Shown: positions 45,430 to 58,100 of the stretch, piece by piece
How positions within the stretch are numbered: the stretch's first letter is position 1
How the letters are laid out: each line of letters opens with the position of its first letter
Assembly: GCA_023333565.1 (NCBI GenBank)
Contig: JAJKFH010004158.1
Span: forward strand, 1,984,001 to 2,048,000
Length of the DNA stretch: 64,000 bases
Source: Puffinus mauretanicus
Taxonomy: Eukaryota > Chordata > Aves > Procellariiformes > Procellariidae
Direction of reading: 5' to 3'
Position numbers and translations under genes: made by a program
The notes under the pieces: generated by a model
What the model was told of the DNA's origin: nothing
Databases searched by the model: none
The model's input: the letters and a program-made list of their open reading frames with translations, nothing else

Positions 45430-47240
45430 CAAGCTTTCATCTTCTGAGAGGTTAAAAATAAACAGTTTAGCTTTCAGCAAAGTGGTCTGATTAGAGGCAA
45501 AGAAAACTGCACTGATTTCCATGGAAATGGAATATTTTGTTGCTACTACTTGATCTTGTTGAAATGTATTAAGAACACAAAAGAGTGCAATTTCAATATC
45601 TGGAGAGTGCTAGTATATTTTAAAATTTTAAATTAAATTGATTTCTTTTAAAAGAAAGCTGGCTGATTTTAGTTTCTTAATTAGTTCATTACCACTGGAA
45701 ATGGAGCATGCTTTTGTAAGGTTATAGCAGGATATTATAGAAATATAAAAAAAGCTGCAACCCGCAACAGAAGAGATAGAGACATAAGAAATATCTGTAC
45801 AGACAAATCAGAGACTTAAGATCCTCTATGTCCTTTATTTCCTCTCTAAAAACAGCGAACTCTCTTTAAATCATAAATCTTGCTAAATTTAAACCAATTA
45901 CAATACAGGTATTAGTTTCTATGGAAGAAGGATCAATCCCTAAATTTTGTTCACTTCTTTTAATGTGTAGGAATACTTTGTAAGAATAAGGCCTGCCTAC
46001 GCATGCTCTGGAAGCAAAATAACTCAATTAGTTTGAGTTCTCATCTCATTACCGTGGTACATATCTCCATAGGGAGGTTTCTTTCAAATGAGCAGTGTCC
46101 TATTTCAGTTTAACCCAGATAGTAACAAAATAATCACTCAAAATGGGGCACCATTGTCATGACCTTCACTGTGATAAATACTAAATACAGGTGTAAACGA
46201 AATGCTGCTTTCCTAGCACAGTTGTTATCTTTATAGACGTGCCCTGGGGTAGGATCGTCTCCGATATTTCGCCACATACCAATGGGACGTTGCCACAGCA
46301 AGGCCCAACTGAAATAAATTTTCTAACAAAAAAATGTTAAAAAACTCCAAAAGATTTGTTCTTAGTTAAAATAACACAGTGACAATAACAAGAAAAAAAA
46401 ATTCCATTTCTTCTTGCATTTCCTCAAAGTGAAATTTTAACAGAAACAATAAACTCTTTAGGTTTTCATTTTGACAGTGTGACATTTTTTTTGACAGAAG
46501 TTTTATCTTACTGTAATCTTAGGTGACAGAGCAACTTGGACTTCTAACCAAAAGGCTGCTGTACTTTTTATCTGTATATTATGCTTTCCTACATGCTTGC
46601 AACTGGCATGTGCTCTGGTTCCAGTAGTGATGACCCAGGAAAGAAACTAGAACCAGGAAAGATTTGCCCACAAACTGCAGACAACCTCAGCCTGATTTAG
46701 GACAGCTTTCCTTTGCAGATTAGTCACATTAGATATTGATCAGTATAAATAATCATCGATACTGTGGCTCAAGGGGCTTTTTTTTTTTCTTTTCTTTTAA
46801 TATAATGGCCTCGTGAAACCAATCCTGCTGTTTTCTTTGCGTTACACTGAAGACCCTGTTTGGTTAAGGTTTACATACATATACATTTAATATGAAAGAT
46901 TGTCCATGAAAACATGTAGGAGTGGATCCACAAAGAGATGCAAGTGCTGAAATATGTACTTTGTGGCGCCTGCTGATTTTCATAGCCCCGACCCAAGTGT
47001 TGGAGCTCTTCATTGAATGTACAGGGAAAACCACAAAAGACAGCAGCTATGGTAGCTACTCAGTAAAAAACACTGATGAGCAGAGTGGGACATAAGTCCC
47101 ATTCCTGGATGTAATTAGGTGGCTATGGCTAATGAGAAATCAGAGAAAGCCTATTAACTGAGGAGCCTGGTGAGTACAGCAGTCACCAAGGAGATGGGGG
47201 AATTGTTTGCAAACGACGACCTGGTAAGGATATACGTACC
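45430..47240. other. AT-rich stretch without any open frame of 60 codons
   Basis: About 1.8 kb with no long frame on either strand, rich in balanced A/T words such as TAATTAG and AAATTAAATTG. It contains no recognisable repeat. AT-rich, repeat-free DNA of this kind often includes conserved noncoding elements in birds, but conservation cannot be judged from one sequence. Confidence 0.6.
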
Positions 47241-47764
47241 CTATGGCCATTACAGAATTCTTCCTTTTTTGCCATTTCTCTTCTGCTTACAGACACTTTT
47301 TGCTATTTCCTGACGATTCTCTCTTCTCAAATAGGCTCATCCTACACTTTTATAGGCTGGGTCAGCTAAAAGCTCCTCAGTGTTCGGTACTCGCAGCCAC
47401 AGGGATTCTCTGTGCAAACTTAATTGCATTAAGGACTGGATTTAAGAGCAGCAGATCAATGCTCAGGAGAGTTGTTAGGGTGAAATACAGAGACCTCATC
47501 CACAGATAAAAGGAAGAGCACCGCATAATAATGACAGAAAAGGAACCCATCAGCTATATTTTCATTCATTGCGCTGCACCTGGCAAAAAAAACCCCTGGT
47601 GTATTCAGTTCAACACTTTAGTAATTTTGCTTTTAACAATATCTGAATTTGTATTCAATCAGCAGACCCTATTAAGTGAAGTATTTTTCGGACACCCGGT
47701 GGTTTTGACTGCGTATGTATCCTTCCATTCCTGGCCAAATATATTTCTGTTTCACTGCTTGCAG

Positions 47765-47830
47765 GAAGATCACCTGAGGAGAGCAGAGCAGAGCCTGCCA
47801 GCCCCACGCTTTCCCCAAAGAAAGCATTAG
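47765..47830 (+). other. Candidate internal exon, 66 bp, Ser/Pro-rich
   Basis: The acceptor context TTCTGTTTCACTGCTTGCAG is near-ideal, and GCATTAG before GTATGC is a good donor. In the frame beginning with two bases of a split codon the exon is open and reads RSPEESRAEPASPTLSPKKA plus Leu, a hydrophilic Ser/Pro/Glu segment typical of disordered linkers. The length is a multiple of three, so inclusion or skipping would keep the frame. The other two frames contain stops, one at the very end. No gene can be named. Confidence 0.28.
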
Positions 47831-47839
47831 GTATGCATC

Positions 47840-50035
47840 AGCAACTTTTATGTACAGTCCTTCTTCGCGTATTATTTTCCCCTTTATATCACCTGTAGAG
47901 CCCAGGCTGCATTTTACCTAGCTAGTTTGGGCTTCGCTGTACCCACTTCATGCAGCTTAACTGAGTGCGTTAGTTGTTCCTGCGCAGTTTTTACTGTTGC
48001 AGTCGGACATCCTCATTTCACTGCTGTAACCAAGGTGAAAGGCTTGGGTAGTGCTAAACAGGAGCCTCCTTGCAACAGATAGTTGGGGAAAATTGTAATG
48101 AGGCACTTACACATAACCTCTAGCACATACGGGACAGATTAACCAGCAAACCACTCCTTTGTTATGTGGGGTTTTTTTAAAAGCTAAAACCCTTTTGAAA
48201 TAAGCCCATGCTTATTTCTTCCAAAGTAATGATAATTGATTCAGAGCATCCTGAAATGAATTCAAGCTCAATAAGGGTCATGGCCTGATGAAGGAGTGCA
48301 CCTTTGCTGTGCAGAGGAATCCAGCTTGCGTAAGAGCCTGTGAAAGCCGTGGATCTGCAGGTGGGAGGTTAATTTCCAACAGCCTGATTCAGCAATAAAG
48401 CAATAAATACAAAATCCTCCTCAGACCTTTCAGATGGAAGCACTTCAGAGGCACTAAGAACAGATTAGCTCCCTTCATTATGGGCTCTTTTTTAACAGAA
48501 GTCTAAAATCCCACTATTTTGCCTGAATCAGTCTCTGTTTTTGACCACAGTTATGTGTAGTACAGAGCTATTTACATATTTAATTACTATCGCTGGGAGA
48601 CCAGCAGGCTGCAGTTAAGTGTGGTGCAGGTTTTGGGGGTGCTCAGACACGGGCAGCACGAGCAGGGTCCCGTGGTGGGGGGTAGTTTGCAGCTCCCCTG
48701 CTGCCTCCGCCCTACCCCTGAGGCAGGAAGGGGCTGAGCGATGGATGACCCCCTGGGAAACTGGGCAAGACTGGCTTTCCCTGCCTTTCCTTCAAAAGTT
48801 AGGGAGGCAGGAGGAAAGGGCTTCTCTTAGCTAGCGAAAAATGTCTGTCCCTGCCACCATTGTTGCTTTTAGCCCACTTACTAAAAAACAGGAGTGAATT
48901 TGGCTTCCTATTTCTTACCATTCTCCTATGAAGAAAAGCTACAAGTAAGTAGTATTTAGGTCAGCAGGAGCACATCTATAAGCCATAAATCAAATCCAAC
49001 AGATCTTGAACACTTATTTGTAGCTTACAGACCACAACTTTAAATGTCCTGTGAATCCTGATGCTGAACTGCTGGATTTCGTTTCCACAGCGTGTAGAAG
49101 GCTAATCAGCAAACTCCCTCGGCCCCGGAGGGGTCCGTCATCTGCCACAATGACATGCAGTGTGCTGACACAAACAGCAGATAGCACATGCAGCATTTTG
49201 TTCACAAAATCCCAGCTTCTGTCAAATAAAATTGTATTAAGTAAATGATAGCACCGAGTTGCTGCTGTATTCCCTGTGTGCAGGACTTCTGGTCTTCTGC
49301 ATGTAAGACTGGCTTCGTGTCTTACATCCCTATGTTTTGTCCTCATGACACATAGGCATTTTACTCCACTGGCTGTATTACCCTTCCCTTTGAATCCCTC
49401 ATCTCTCTTATGTGATGCTTTGTGCCATTCATGAAGATGAAGTCTGGTGAGTATCTTTTCAGTTAGGGCAAGGACTTCCCCTTCCTGCACATGATCAGAT
49501 TTTCAAAACAGAAGTAAAATGAGACAGAATAGTCTCCATGTGTGGGAAATAGCAATTGTCATGAACAAAAGAATGAGAAACTGGTCATGCTCCCTTAAAA
49601 GGTGGCGAAATGTTTGTCCTTCGGTTAACAGAGGAGGAGATGGGTTTGAAACACATTACCGGTAAATCCAATAAAATAAACTTTCCAAAGAAGTCGACCA
49701 CCATACAAACGCTTATATTCAGGAGTAAATACTACTCAAAAATTGCAACATGCTCACATGCATAACATTTTGCGTAGCCAACGTGCTAGTGTTGCTCCCA
49801 TTTGAAGTAAGGCAAACCATGACCTGCAGATCTTTCCTTTTCATGTTATGCTTCACTTTCTGCACAGTACTATTTATGTCTGGGTTCTTCTCGGTGCAGA
49901 CTGCTTGGCGGTTTAAAGAGAACAGTAATTGCTACTTAAATGAAAAAGGAAAAAAAAAAAAGGGCACTCCACCTCTTGTTTGCACAATTCTCTCCCTTTT
50001 AATGAAAAAGAATGATGAAATTTGATTAATTTCTC
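47840..50035. other. Noncoding stretch, no gene recognised
   Basis: The minus-strand frame 49014-49490 (158 codons) shows no domain and overlaps plus-strand frames. A good donor-like site (GTAAGTAG at about 48947) has no suitably placed acceptor. The rest is plain AT-rich DNA. Confidence 0.55.
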
Positions 50036-50280
50036 CCTTCAAAGCAGAGGAGCTGTGGGTCTCAGCCGATGCGGCTCTTCTGACGCAGTAAAGCTGCGCT
50101 GACGTGCCTGTGTGAGCCGCCTCCAGCTCTTCACTGCTGGTTTTACAAAGATTATGTCACTAATGGCTACACCGTGTGGGAAAGCAACACGGCTCTGGGT
50201 GCCGGCAGGTAGGACTGCAATTCCCTCCGTCACTGCAGCAACAGTGCCTCGCTTTCCCTGCCGTTCATTTACTGTTACAG

Positions 50281-50420
50281 GGAGGGACAGGGATGACTCT
50301 CGTGACGTCTCACAGGAGAGCTTTCCTGTGTCTGCCTGACAATCAGAAGAGGGATTTGTAGCTGCCTGGGGTTCATTAGGATCCTGCGCTGCAGTGACAA
50401 GCAGCCTGGCCAAGCTACAG
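50281..50420 (+). other. Candidate noncoding or UTR exon, 140 bp
   Basis: The acceptor CCGTTCATTTACTGTTACAG ends at 50280 and ACAG before GTAAGAG at 50421 is an almost perfect donor. All three frames contain a stop, so if used it would be a noncoding RNA, a UTR exon or a poison exon. Just upstream, GGCAG before GTAGGA at 50209 could be the donor of a preceding exon, leaving a 72-bp intron, short but within what birds use. Confidence 0.2.
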
Positions 50421-50514
50421 GTAAGAGAAATGTGTTTATTTAGCCATCCGCAACTCCAAAGCACTCAGCCTATTGAGAAAGGGCAAGTGCACATTCATTA
50501 CTCACTCCCGGCAG

Positions 50515-50632
50515 GAGCAAGATCCACTTCAGAAGCACACGGGAAATTTTATTCTTGGGAGGCGTCTGGAAATTTTACAAAACCTTCCTGCTCTACACTG
50601 CCTAAAATATCCACGAGATGCATGGAGATCAG
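50515..50632 (+). other. Candidate internal coding exon, 118 bp
   Basis: The acceptor context TTCATTACTCACTCCCGGCAG ends at 50514 (one purine-containing but serviceable pyrimidine tract). The segment ends AGATCAG before GTAACG. Frame 0 is open throughout and reads, in its middle, LGRRLEILQNLPALHCLKYP, a leucine-rich amphipathic string that looks more like protein than its surroundings. It lies 94 bp after the possible noncoding exon ending at 50420. No family is recognised. A second frame is open to a stop near the donor. Confidence 0.25.
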
Positions 50633-50669
50633 GTAACGTGATGGAGAGACATGGAGATGACAGGTGATA

Positions 50670-53600
50670 CCCTGCTGCCAGACAGGGCAGGCAGAGGAAA
50701 AACCACTGAAAAACCAACACCCCCTCCCAAATGAACACATGTGGAAAACAGGCGGTCCAGCCCTTCCTATGCTGAAACACGGCAGCAGGGCCAGAGATGA
50801 TGAGCCTGTCTGGGGACTCTTTTTCCCATACCCATCTCACCAGCATCTTTAAAATAATGGAGAAAGAGGGGAAAGAAAAAAAAAAAGGCCCCTGTGATGC
50901 TCTGTGAGCTGCAGAGGTTTGGGAGGGCAAAAAGTGGATCCCCAGGGATCCCCCATGAAGTCACTGCACCTGCCTTCTTAAAAAGAAAAGCAGATTTTTA
51001 TCACATAGAGATGTAGATGATTTTCTTTTCCCTTCAAGTGGAATTAGATAATTTAGGCCCTTGCCTTAACACATCATTGCCTTTCTTGATAATAAGTCTG
51101 ACACAAGTTATACTGGGTTTTTCACTGACAGTATCAGGTCAAAGTTGGCTCACTGTGTCCCTGCTCCGGAAAAACTTCTGTTATCAGCAAAGTAGTAAAC
51201 ACTGACCTCTCAAAGGGAGCTTCCAAGGAGTCCTACATCCTCCAAGGGCCAGCTGGAAAATTGGGCTTGGAAAGATTACATTTTTTAGGCATTGCAGATA
51301 ATTTAGCTGAGCTACGGTTGAGACTGCAATTAAGGGGGGGCTGGTGGTATGCGAGAGGCAGGTTGTGGAGTACATGTGATGGGAGAAACACACTGAAATA
51401 CCGACTCTGCTGTCTGTAATTGCATAAGCGGCTTCTCAAAAGGATGAGGAGAAATTTCCCAGGAAATTGGCTGTCTGAGGTTACGGAGATAATAAGTATT
51501 TTCAGAAATCAGCACCAGTGCCAGAAAATAAAGTGGAAAACCTCCCCCATGGAAACTAGAGAAGGCAGAGTCAGGAATGCTGGAGTAGGGAGAAAGTACA
51601 GAGCGATGAGAAAGCCAGATAAAGGGTAGGGGAAGACTCCTTTCGTAAAACAATCTGCTGTGGGGAACGTGAAAATTAAGTTGGCTCTTGGAAGAGAGGA
51701 ATCCCACCCAAAGCTGCTTTTCTGAGGAAGGGGATTATCTTGGCTTGGTTCCCTACAGCTTTTAAACGTGCAAGGGAATTTAATTAAGCATTGCTGCTTT
51801 CCTAATTGTTGAGGCTATTCTCAGAGGCTCCCAAGACGTTCCAGGCTCCACAGTGTTGGTCCAGAGATAGGATTTCTCAATTAACAGCAAGGTATGGCAA
51901 GCAGTGGGGTCTGTGCCACTCAGTGCCCTGGTCAGATAGCAACTCCATCAGTTTATGAAACATTGACGTAACTCTGCTGAAATGGAGCCAGCCGAGGGAT
52001 TTATTGTGCCTGTTCGGTTCCTGCAAATTCACGTGGAGTTCTCCAGAGGGTATGAGCACAGCCTTTGCTTGCTCTGTGCCACAAGCCATCCTGTGGTGCT
52101 GTTGTGTGCTCCGCTCTGAGGGGACCACATTTCACAGGCTGTGTGAAATATCTCAGCTTATATCTCAGCCTAAAAGTGGGAGGTAACTCTCAGCCAACTC
52201 ATAGGTTAACAGCTTTCAGATCCTCTGATGGAAAAAGCCACTGTATTACTAATTAAAACTGGTTTGGCCCTGACTGTAGGTTTACGATCTGTTCAGAATC
52301 CAAAAAAAGCTGATGTTTGGGGCACCACTGGTCTGTTACTGGGACTTGCAAGCGTGCATCTCAATACATAAAAGGCATCTGATTTTCAACAGGTGTGCCT
52401 TCAAATTGAAGAAAGCTGACAGAGTAAGTGCACAGAGCTTCCAGGGCTTGTTAAAACAGTCCAGCCTTGAAATTACATAAAGGGGAAATGAAAAACAATT
52501 AAATCCCCTTTAGCCACATTGCAAGTTTTTGCATTTTTCTACTCAGAAGTTCAGCCAAGTGAGCAACACAAAGTGACCACAGATCTCAGATGGGCAAAAA
52601 AGATACAAGCCTTACCCTCCTTCCCCTGCCTCCGCAGCTTTGACTGCCCTTCTGACTCTCAGATATTTAATTTGTCAACAGAATCTTCAACTTCTGGGCT
52701 CCAGATAGGAAACAAAATACTCATGTCAGGGATTTCATCACATCTGACGCCTTCTGCCACGGCAATGACTCTCCTTGGGCAGTGCATCAGCCTGGGGGAA
52801 CAGGCTAAGCATGGAGATGTCCATGTAGTAGGGTAAGCAGGCTATTTGTGTCCAGGCACCTGATGCCACCTCACACTGAGGGGGGCTGTTACCCAAACCA
52901 CTTCATAGCAGTGTGGTGAACAGGCATATGAACCCAAAAGGCAGCTCAGAGCAAAGGAGAGGTCCCTGGGGTTTGGCTCCAACTGATGCTCACGTGTAAC
53001 ATGTGCCTCAGAGGTGTGTGCTTCAGCCAAGTGGGGCTGGTGGGACGACATGGGCCACGCTCCGGATGTCGCACCCTGCACCACTGGTACTGCTCAGCCC
53101 TAGCGCTCAAAGGCAGAAATACTAACGCTACTCTACAGGACCACTGCAGGGTCTCTGACTTTAATACAGTCTCACTAGTGGGAATATTCTTCATTTTTGT
53201 AAACTGCTGGTCTATTCTTGCTGAGCCCTCCTCTACCTCCTTCCTCCTCCAAAATGACCCAACAACCTGAAGCAAATATTTGGAATTGAAATTTCTGCTT
53301 GAACAGTGGACTTGTTACAAGATTAATAATCAGGGACGGAGAGTGTTAGACAGCTACAGGTATCACTACAAGCCCTTCCGATAACAACAACAGATTCAGA
53401 CCAGTGTATCACACATATCTATATTAACAGCTTGGATCTCTTCTGGGATTTGGCAGGAGATTTGAAGTTGTATTAATGTCTTTTTCTTGCCTCGTCGATA
53501 AAAAAACAACAACCATTAAGCAAGGTCCTAAGCTGTCATGAATTCTTTCTAGACATACTGTAATTGCTATTCCAAGAGGAGCAAAGTGCAGGGACTACAA

Positions 53601-54920
53601 CTGTAGAAAAATAAAAGAGAAGCTGTTATGGAGATTTAAAGCAAACAATACCTGCGTTATGTCCTCTCCCCTCCAGATGGCTCATGCCTGAACGGCTTTC
53701 TGCTATTGCTTTTTTTGTTTTTATTTGATCTGAGTAACTTATTGATTTTTTTTATGGCATGACGTGATGAAATCTGAACTGATGTTACATTTCACTAATG
53801 TACAGCTCCCTTGAGCCAGTATCAATTTTGTTTATGATGGCTTTGCAAGGGCAAAGGTCAGTTAGGGGAGTTTCCCCTTAGCTCTGTCACAACCTCTTGA
53901 GTTTTCAGGACACTTATAAATAAATCAGACATTCACATTTTAAGCGATGAGCCAGATTCTGAAGGGTTTCTCCTGTCCCATGAAAAGCAATTTTTACTTG
54001 AATGATATTTCAATCAAAACTGATCAAGGATGACCTGATCTAGTCCTTGAATACGAGTAGAGTATACAGAAAATCTGTTGAGTGTGCACTGGCTGTTTTT
54101 CAGAGCTTGGAAACACGCTACAGTCTGTACATGTGCAACTCATACTCCGAGGCTACACTCATCAAGCCATTGACCCTACCTTCGGCTTCATTTGGGACTG
54201 AGTTTCCCTATGAACCCAGCCTACCCAAAAGCCAGTGGGATAACCTCTTTCAGCACGATAACCTGCCATACAGACACTATTTAGGGGGAAGACCATATCA
54301 CACATGGTATATCGCTGGCTGACCCTCCTTGCTAACCCTATTTCTCCACTTTCTGGGGTAACACTGGCTAATGTGGAGAATTAGGGTCTTCCCTTCTGGA
54401 CCCCTTCTCCCTTTTTGGGCAAGAAGGGACTACAACTTGGGACTTCTTGGGAGAGAGTTTGCTGCTGTGACAAACCCTCCCAGGCCCTGAGAACGAGACT
54501 GTGCTTCCCAGAGCCCACCCAGGAGATGAGCCCACCTCAGCGGCATTTTTGGCACATTAGTGTTACCACAGGACCGGGCTCCACTATCAGCTCACTGGCA
54601 ACTGCAAGCAACTTCCCTGGAAGGTTGTCAGCCCAGGACCAGAAATTACAAATAAATTTCCGTATGTTGTCAGGATGAATTTCATTTATCAGTGTCTGCA
54701 GCAATGTAAATTTGAACTCGCTTGTCTGATAGACTAGGTAGAAACAGCTATTTTTTTACAAATACAGGACAGACTAGTCTGTGAAAATCTCTAATTACTA
54801 TTATTATTATGTTTTACCGAATCTGTTTGCGCTCCCACACTTCCCTGTAGCCTTAGCTGAGCCCACCCAAATTCTATTATCTGAGATGGTTTTCCCACAC
54901 AGCATCTGCCAGATCATCCC
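50670..54920. other. Noncoding stretch, no gene recognised
   Basis: Many short frames on both strands (up to 133 codons) without domains. In 50.5-51.0 kb and 52.8-53.3 kb frames overlap on opposite strands. No repeats beyond short A-runs and an (ATT)5-like run near 54800 are seen. Confidence 0.55.
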
Positions 54921-54992
54921 TAATAATGCACAAAGGTATTAGCCTGACAGGCGCTCCCCTTTTCTCTTCTTTTTATTTATTTTTTGGCTCAG

Positions 54993-55180
54993 AGTACGAC
55001 GCAAAGCAAGCAGAAGCCTCTCTTGCTTCTGCCTCTGATGAAGCAGAAATCATCCTTTGGAGGCAGGGCTCAGAAATGGTATTAAATCAGGGCAGGGGGG
55101 AAATGCAGATGAGCTCTTTAGCTAGGCTGTCAACAGTGCCACCAACCCCCACTAAATCTTCCCCCTTTCTTTGCAACTGA
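54993..55180 (+). other. Candidate terminal coding exon, about 62 codons to a stop
   Basis: A long, almost pure pyrimidine/T-rich stretch ending TTTATTTTTTGGCTCAG gives one of the strongest acceptors in the window. The following frame is open to TGA at 55178-55180 and begins EYDAKQAEASLASASDEAEI, an alanine/glutamate-rich, helix-prone string. Later residues are less protein-like (Pro/Thr/Ser-rich). A weak donor (ATGGTATTA) inside could instead make it an internal exon. I see no canonical AATAAA directly downstream. No family is recognised. Confidence 0.25.
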
Positions 55181-55189
55181 CAGCTCCTT

Positions 55190-58100
55190 CCCACCATTTC
55201 TCTATACTTATATTGGGTTAAATGAGCATATACATGAAGCACATCTGGCAAACAGCCAGATCAGAGCCTCGGACTCGCACGCAGTTACAGATGCAAAATA
55301 CTGTATTTCTCACCAAGAGTGATCCAAGGTGGCCCCAGCAAAGCTGGCCTTGGGTTGCATTTGCAGTGGGGCAGGTTAGGGAGTCATTACATGATGCTTT
55401 CTGCCCCAAAATCATGAGGCTGAAACCTCCAGCTAATCACCACAATATTTTCCACCAGAATCACGAGGTCCAGAAGAGGCTGTTGGTCCAGTAAGATACT
55501 ACAGGACAGTGTAAGGGTACATCAAGTCCAGCAGTCACCCTTTACTTGGCCAATACTGTTAGTTTCCTTGCATCACTCACCCCCAAGTGAATCTAAGAAG
55601 ATGAAGTGCAGCACACACCGCCTGCAATCGCCATGGCCTTCCCAGAGAGGATGCTCAAAGGAGATACTCAGAAATACTCCTATGAGGACAGCTGGGGTGA
55701 AAACACTTGTCCTTCCCTCCGCCTCCAAGTTTGAGAAATTAAAAATATCAAAATTAAGTCCTCAAGAGTAGGGAGAAAAATCCACACAATAAAGTCTGCA
55801 TTTTCCTGTTTCTTTTTTTCTCTCCTCCTCTCTAATTACTCAGCTCTAAAATGTCATGGAAATAACTTTTTTTTCCACAGTCATACTTACTAGGTAAGAC
55901 ATTTGAAGCTGAAGTATTATCTTAAAAAGAAGAATGGAGCAGTGGGACTGACCTTGATCCTAGGCTTAAACTATCCTAAATTCAAATGCCAGTCCTCTAA
56001 GAGAATTACTCAGGCTCTGGGAAGTTAAAAGGAAAAAAAGTAACTTTCTACTTCTCTTGCAAACTGTGAGGATTAAGACGCTAGGGATTATGAGTTTTTC
56101 AGTTCTTCAGTAGTGTCTGTCTTCACCAGTAAGATCTGGCAAGATTAGGTGACTAATTTACTTCCTGATGTGAGAAATGTTCAAGTTCAGAGGATTTTTC
56201 TTGTCCTTACCTGAACTCTCACTGAAGAGGAATTTTTCAACTGAGTAATGATTGATTCACAACCAAGTTATAGTTCTCAAGGGAAGGACATTTAGGGTTT
56301 TAATTCTCAACAGTCACATCTAATTCCTCAGTGAAAGATGCCATGACACCAAAACAAGGAAATGGGTTACTTAGATTGAAAGATTGAAAACAAGCTGAAA
56401 ATTTGTCACAAAGAACAGCTTAAAAAGGTGGGTAAAAAAGTCAACATGTTACAAAGTAGAAACAAACCCAGCACCTAAGAAAAGGGAAGAAAAAACATCA
56501 AGTCACAGATCTGTGGGATTTCTCTGATAGATTTTCTGCTTCCATCCACTGCAATTAATTTTGGGTCATATGGTTTGCATCAGGCTTATTTCTCTTGATC
56601 CCTGAGAGTCTTAAAGTTATAAGGCTGGGTAATGATCTTCAGCCCCCGAGAGGCTTTAACACAGTTACAAGAGCCCTCTTTGGGAAAACAGCGTGGTTTT
56701 CATCACTAGCTTGACTGGTTCGAATCTGCAGAGATTGCTTAAAATCAGAGACCTGGAACCTCTCAGAGGTTTCTTGACAGCCTCTCCCAAACTCCGGCAT
56801 TGTTCAGCTTGAGAACGCTCATTTTATGGGATTTCCCATGGAAAGTCTAACTGCAGGTAACATCTTGAAAGCCATGGAGGGTGTCTGAGACCAAGAAATA
56901 TCCCTCTCTCCCACGTCATATGCCAGCATCTACACTGAGCAGGGAACTAATGACCCTTCCTGAATAATAGCTTCTCTAGAGGGGAAGTAATTAGTCATAC
57001 TCTCCAATATCACAAATGTAATAACTTCGATAAGAAATTGAATATAGAAATATTGCTCCAAAGCATTTCCCTGTAATATCCCAAGGTACTGAACTGGCTT
57101 CCGGGTGTTTCTCAGCTTCCTACCCTGTGCATAATGGATGAACCACTCACAAATACCACCAAGCAAGCGACAGCCACTTTATCGTATGACGCAGAAGGAC
57201 ATGGCAGAGGTTGCCACTTGTGCACTCACATCACTGCTGCTGCTCTCTCCTCTTCTCCAGCATTGTTCGCTGGATCTTTTTCAAGCATATTCTTGAAAAG
57301 CACCTCAAAATTAATTTTACGCAATGCAGGTAAAACTTTTGAAGTACTGCAGTGATGTTGGGAGGCCAGCACTCATCTTCAAAACAGATTTGGGCCGGCA
57401 TCCAAGGGGATATTTAGGTGCCAAACACCCATTTGGTGGAAGCCGTAGGCAAGGATCTCAGTGCCTGAGGCTGCGAGTGCAGCGATAGCTCCAAGCGCTC
57501 ACAAGGCTCTCAAAGGATCACAGACGTGGGCCAACTCTGTTGCTGCGATGTTCTCAGCAAGCACGGTGTCACAGCGTGGTGGATGGACTGCTCTCATAAG
57601 AAACCCAGTGCCATTTTGCATTATTCCTCTCTGAATACGACTTTCATCCAATCCCAAATGCTCACTCTGCTAAGATGAATCACACTGCCATTCCTTCTCT
57701 ATTGTTGCCAGAGCTCATTTCCCCTATTGTTCTTCTGTAAATTAGGGTAATTCATTCAGAAATGAAATTCAGCCCTATACAAAGGCCTTGGCAAACCTAA
57801 ATGCTGTTGAAGAGAGCATGGGGAATGCCAGCCCTCCTAAAAAGAGGGAATTTCACATAACTTCTTTTGGCCAAGTTTCATAACTAATTTTGAAGTGAGC
57901 TCTTTAGAAACACAGTCTCTATGCTTTAGTCCACCTTAATTATAAAAAAAAAATGCAAAACTTATTATTTCTTTCCTCCTTTTCCTTGCTTATTTTTCTC
58001 TAATTGTTAATAATTTTAATTAACACCAGAATTTCTCAACAGCACGTCATCTCCTTCTTTTCCATTATAGGTGTTAATTGCAGACTTAAATAAAAGGTGA

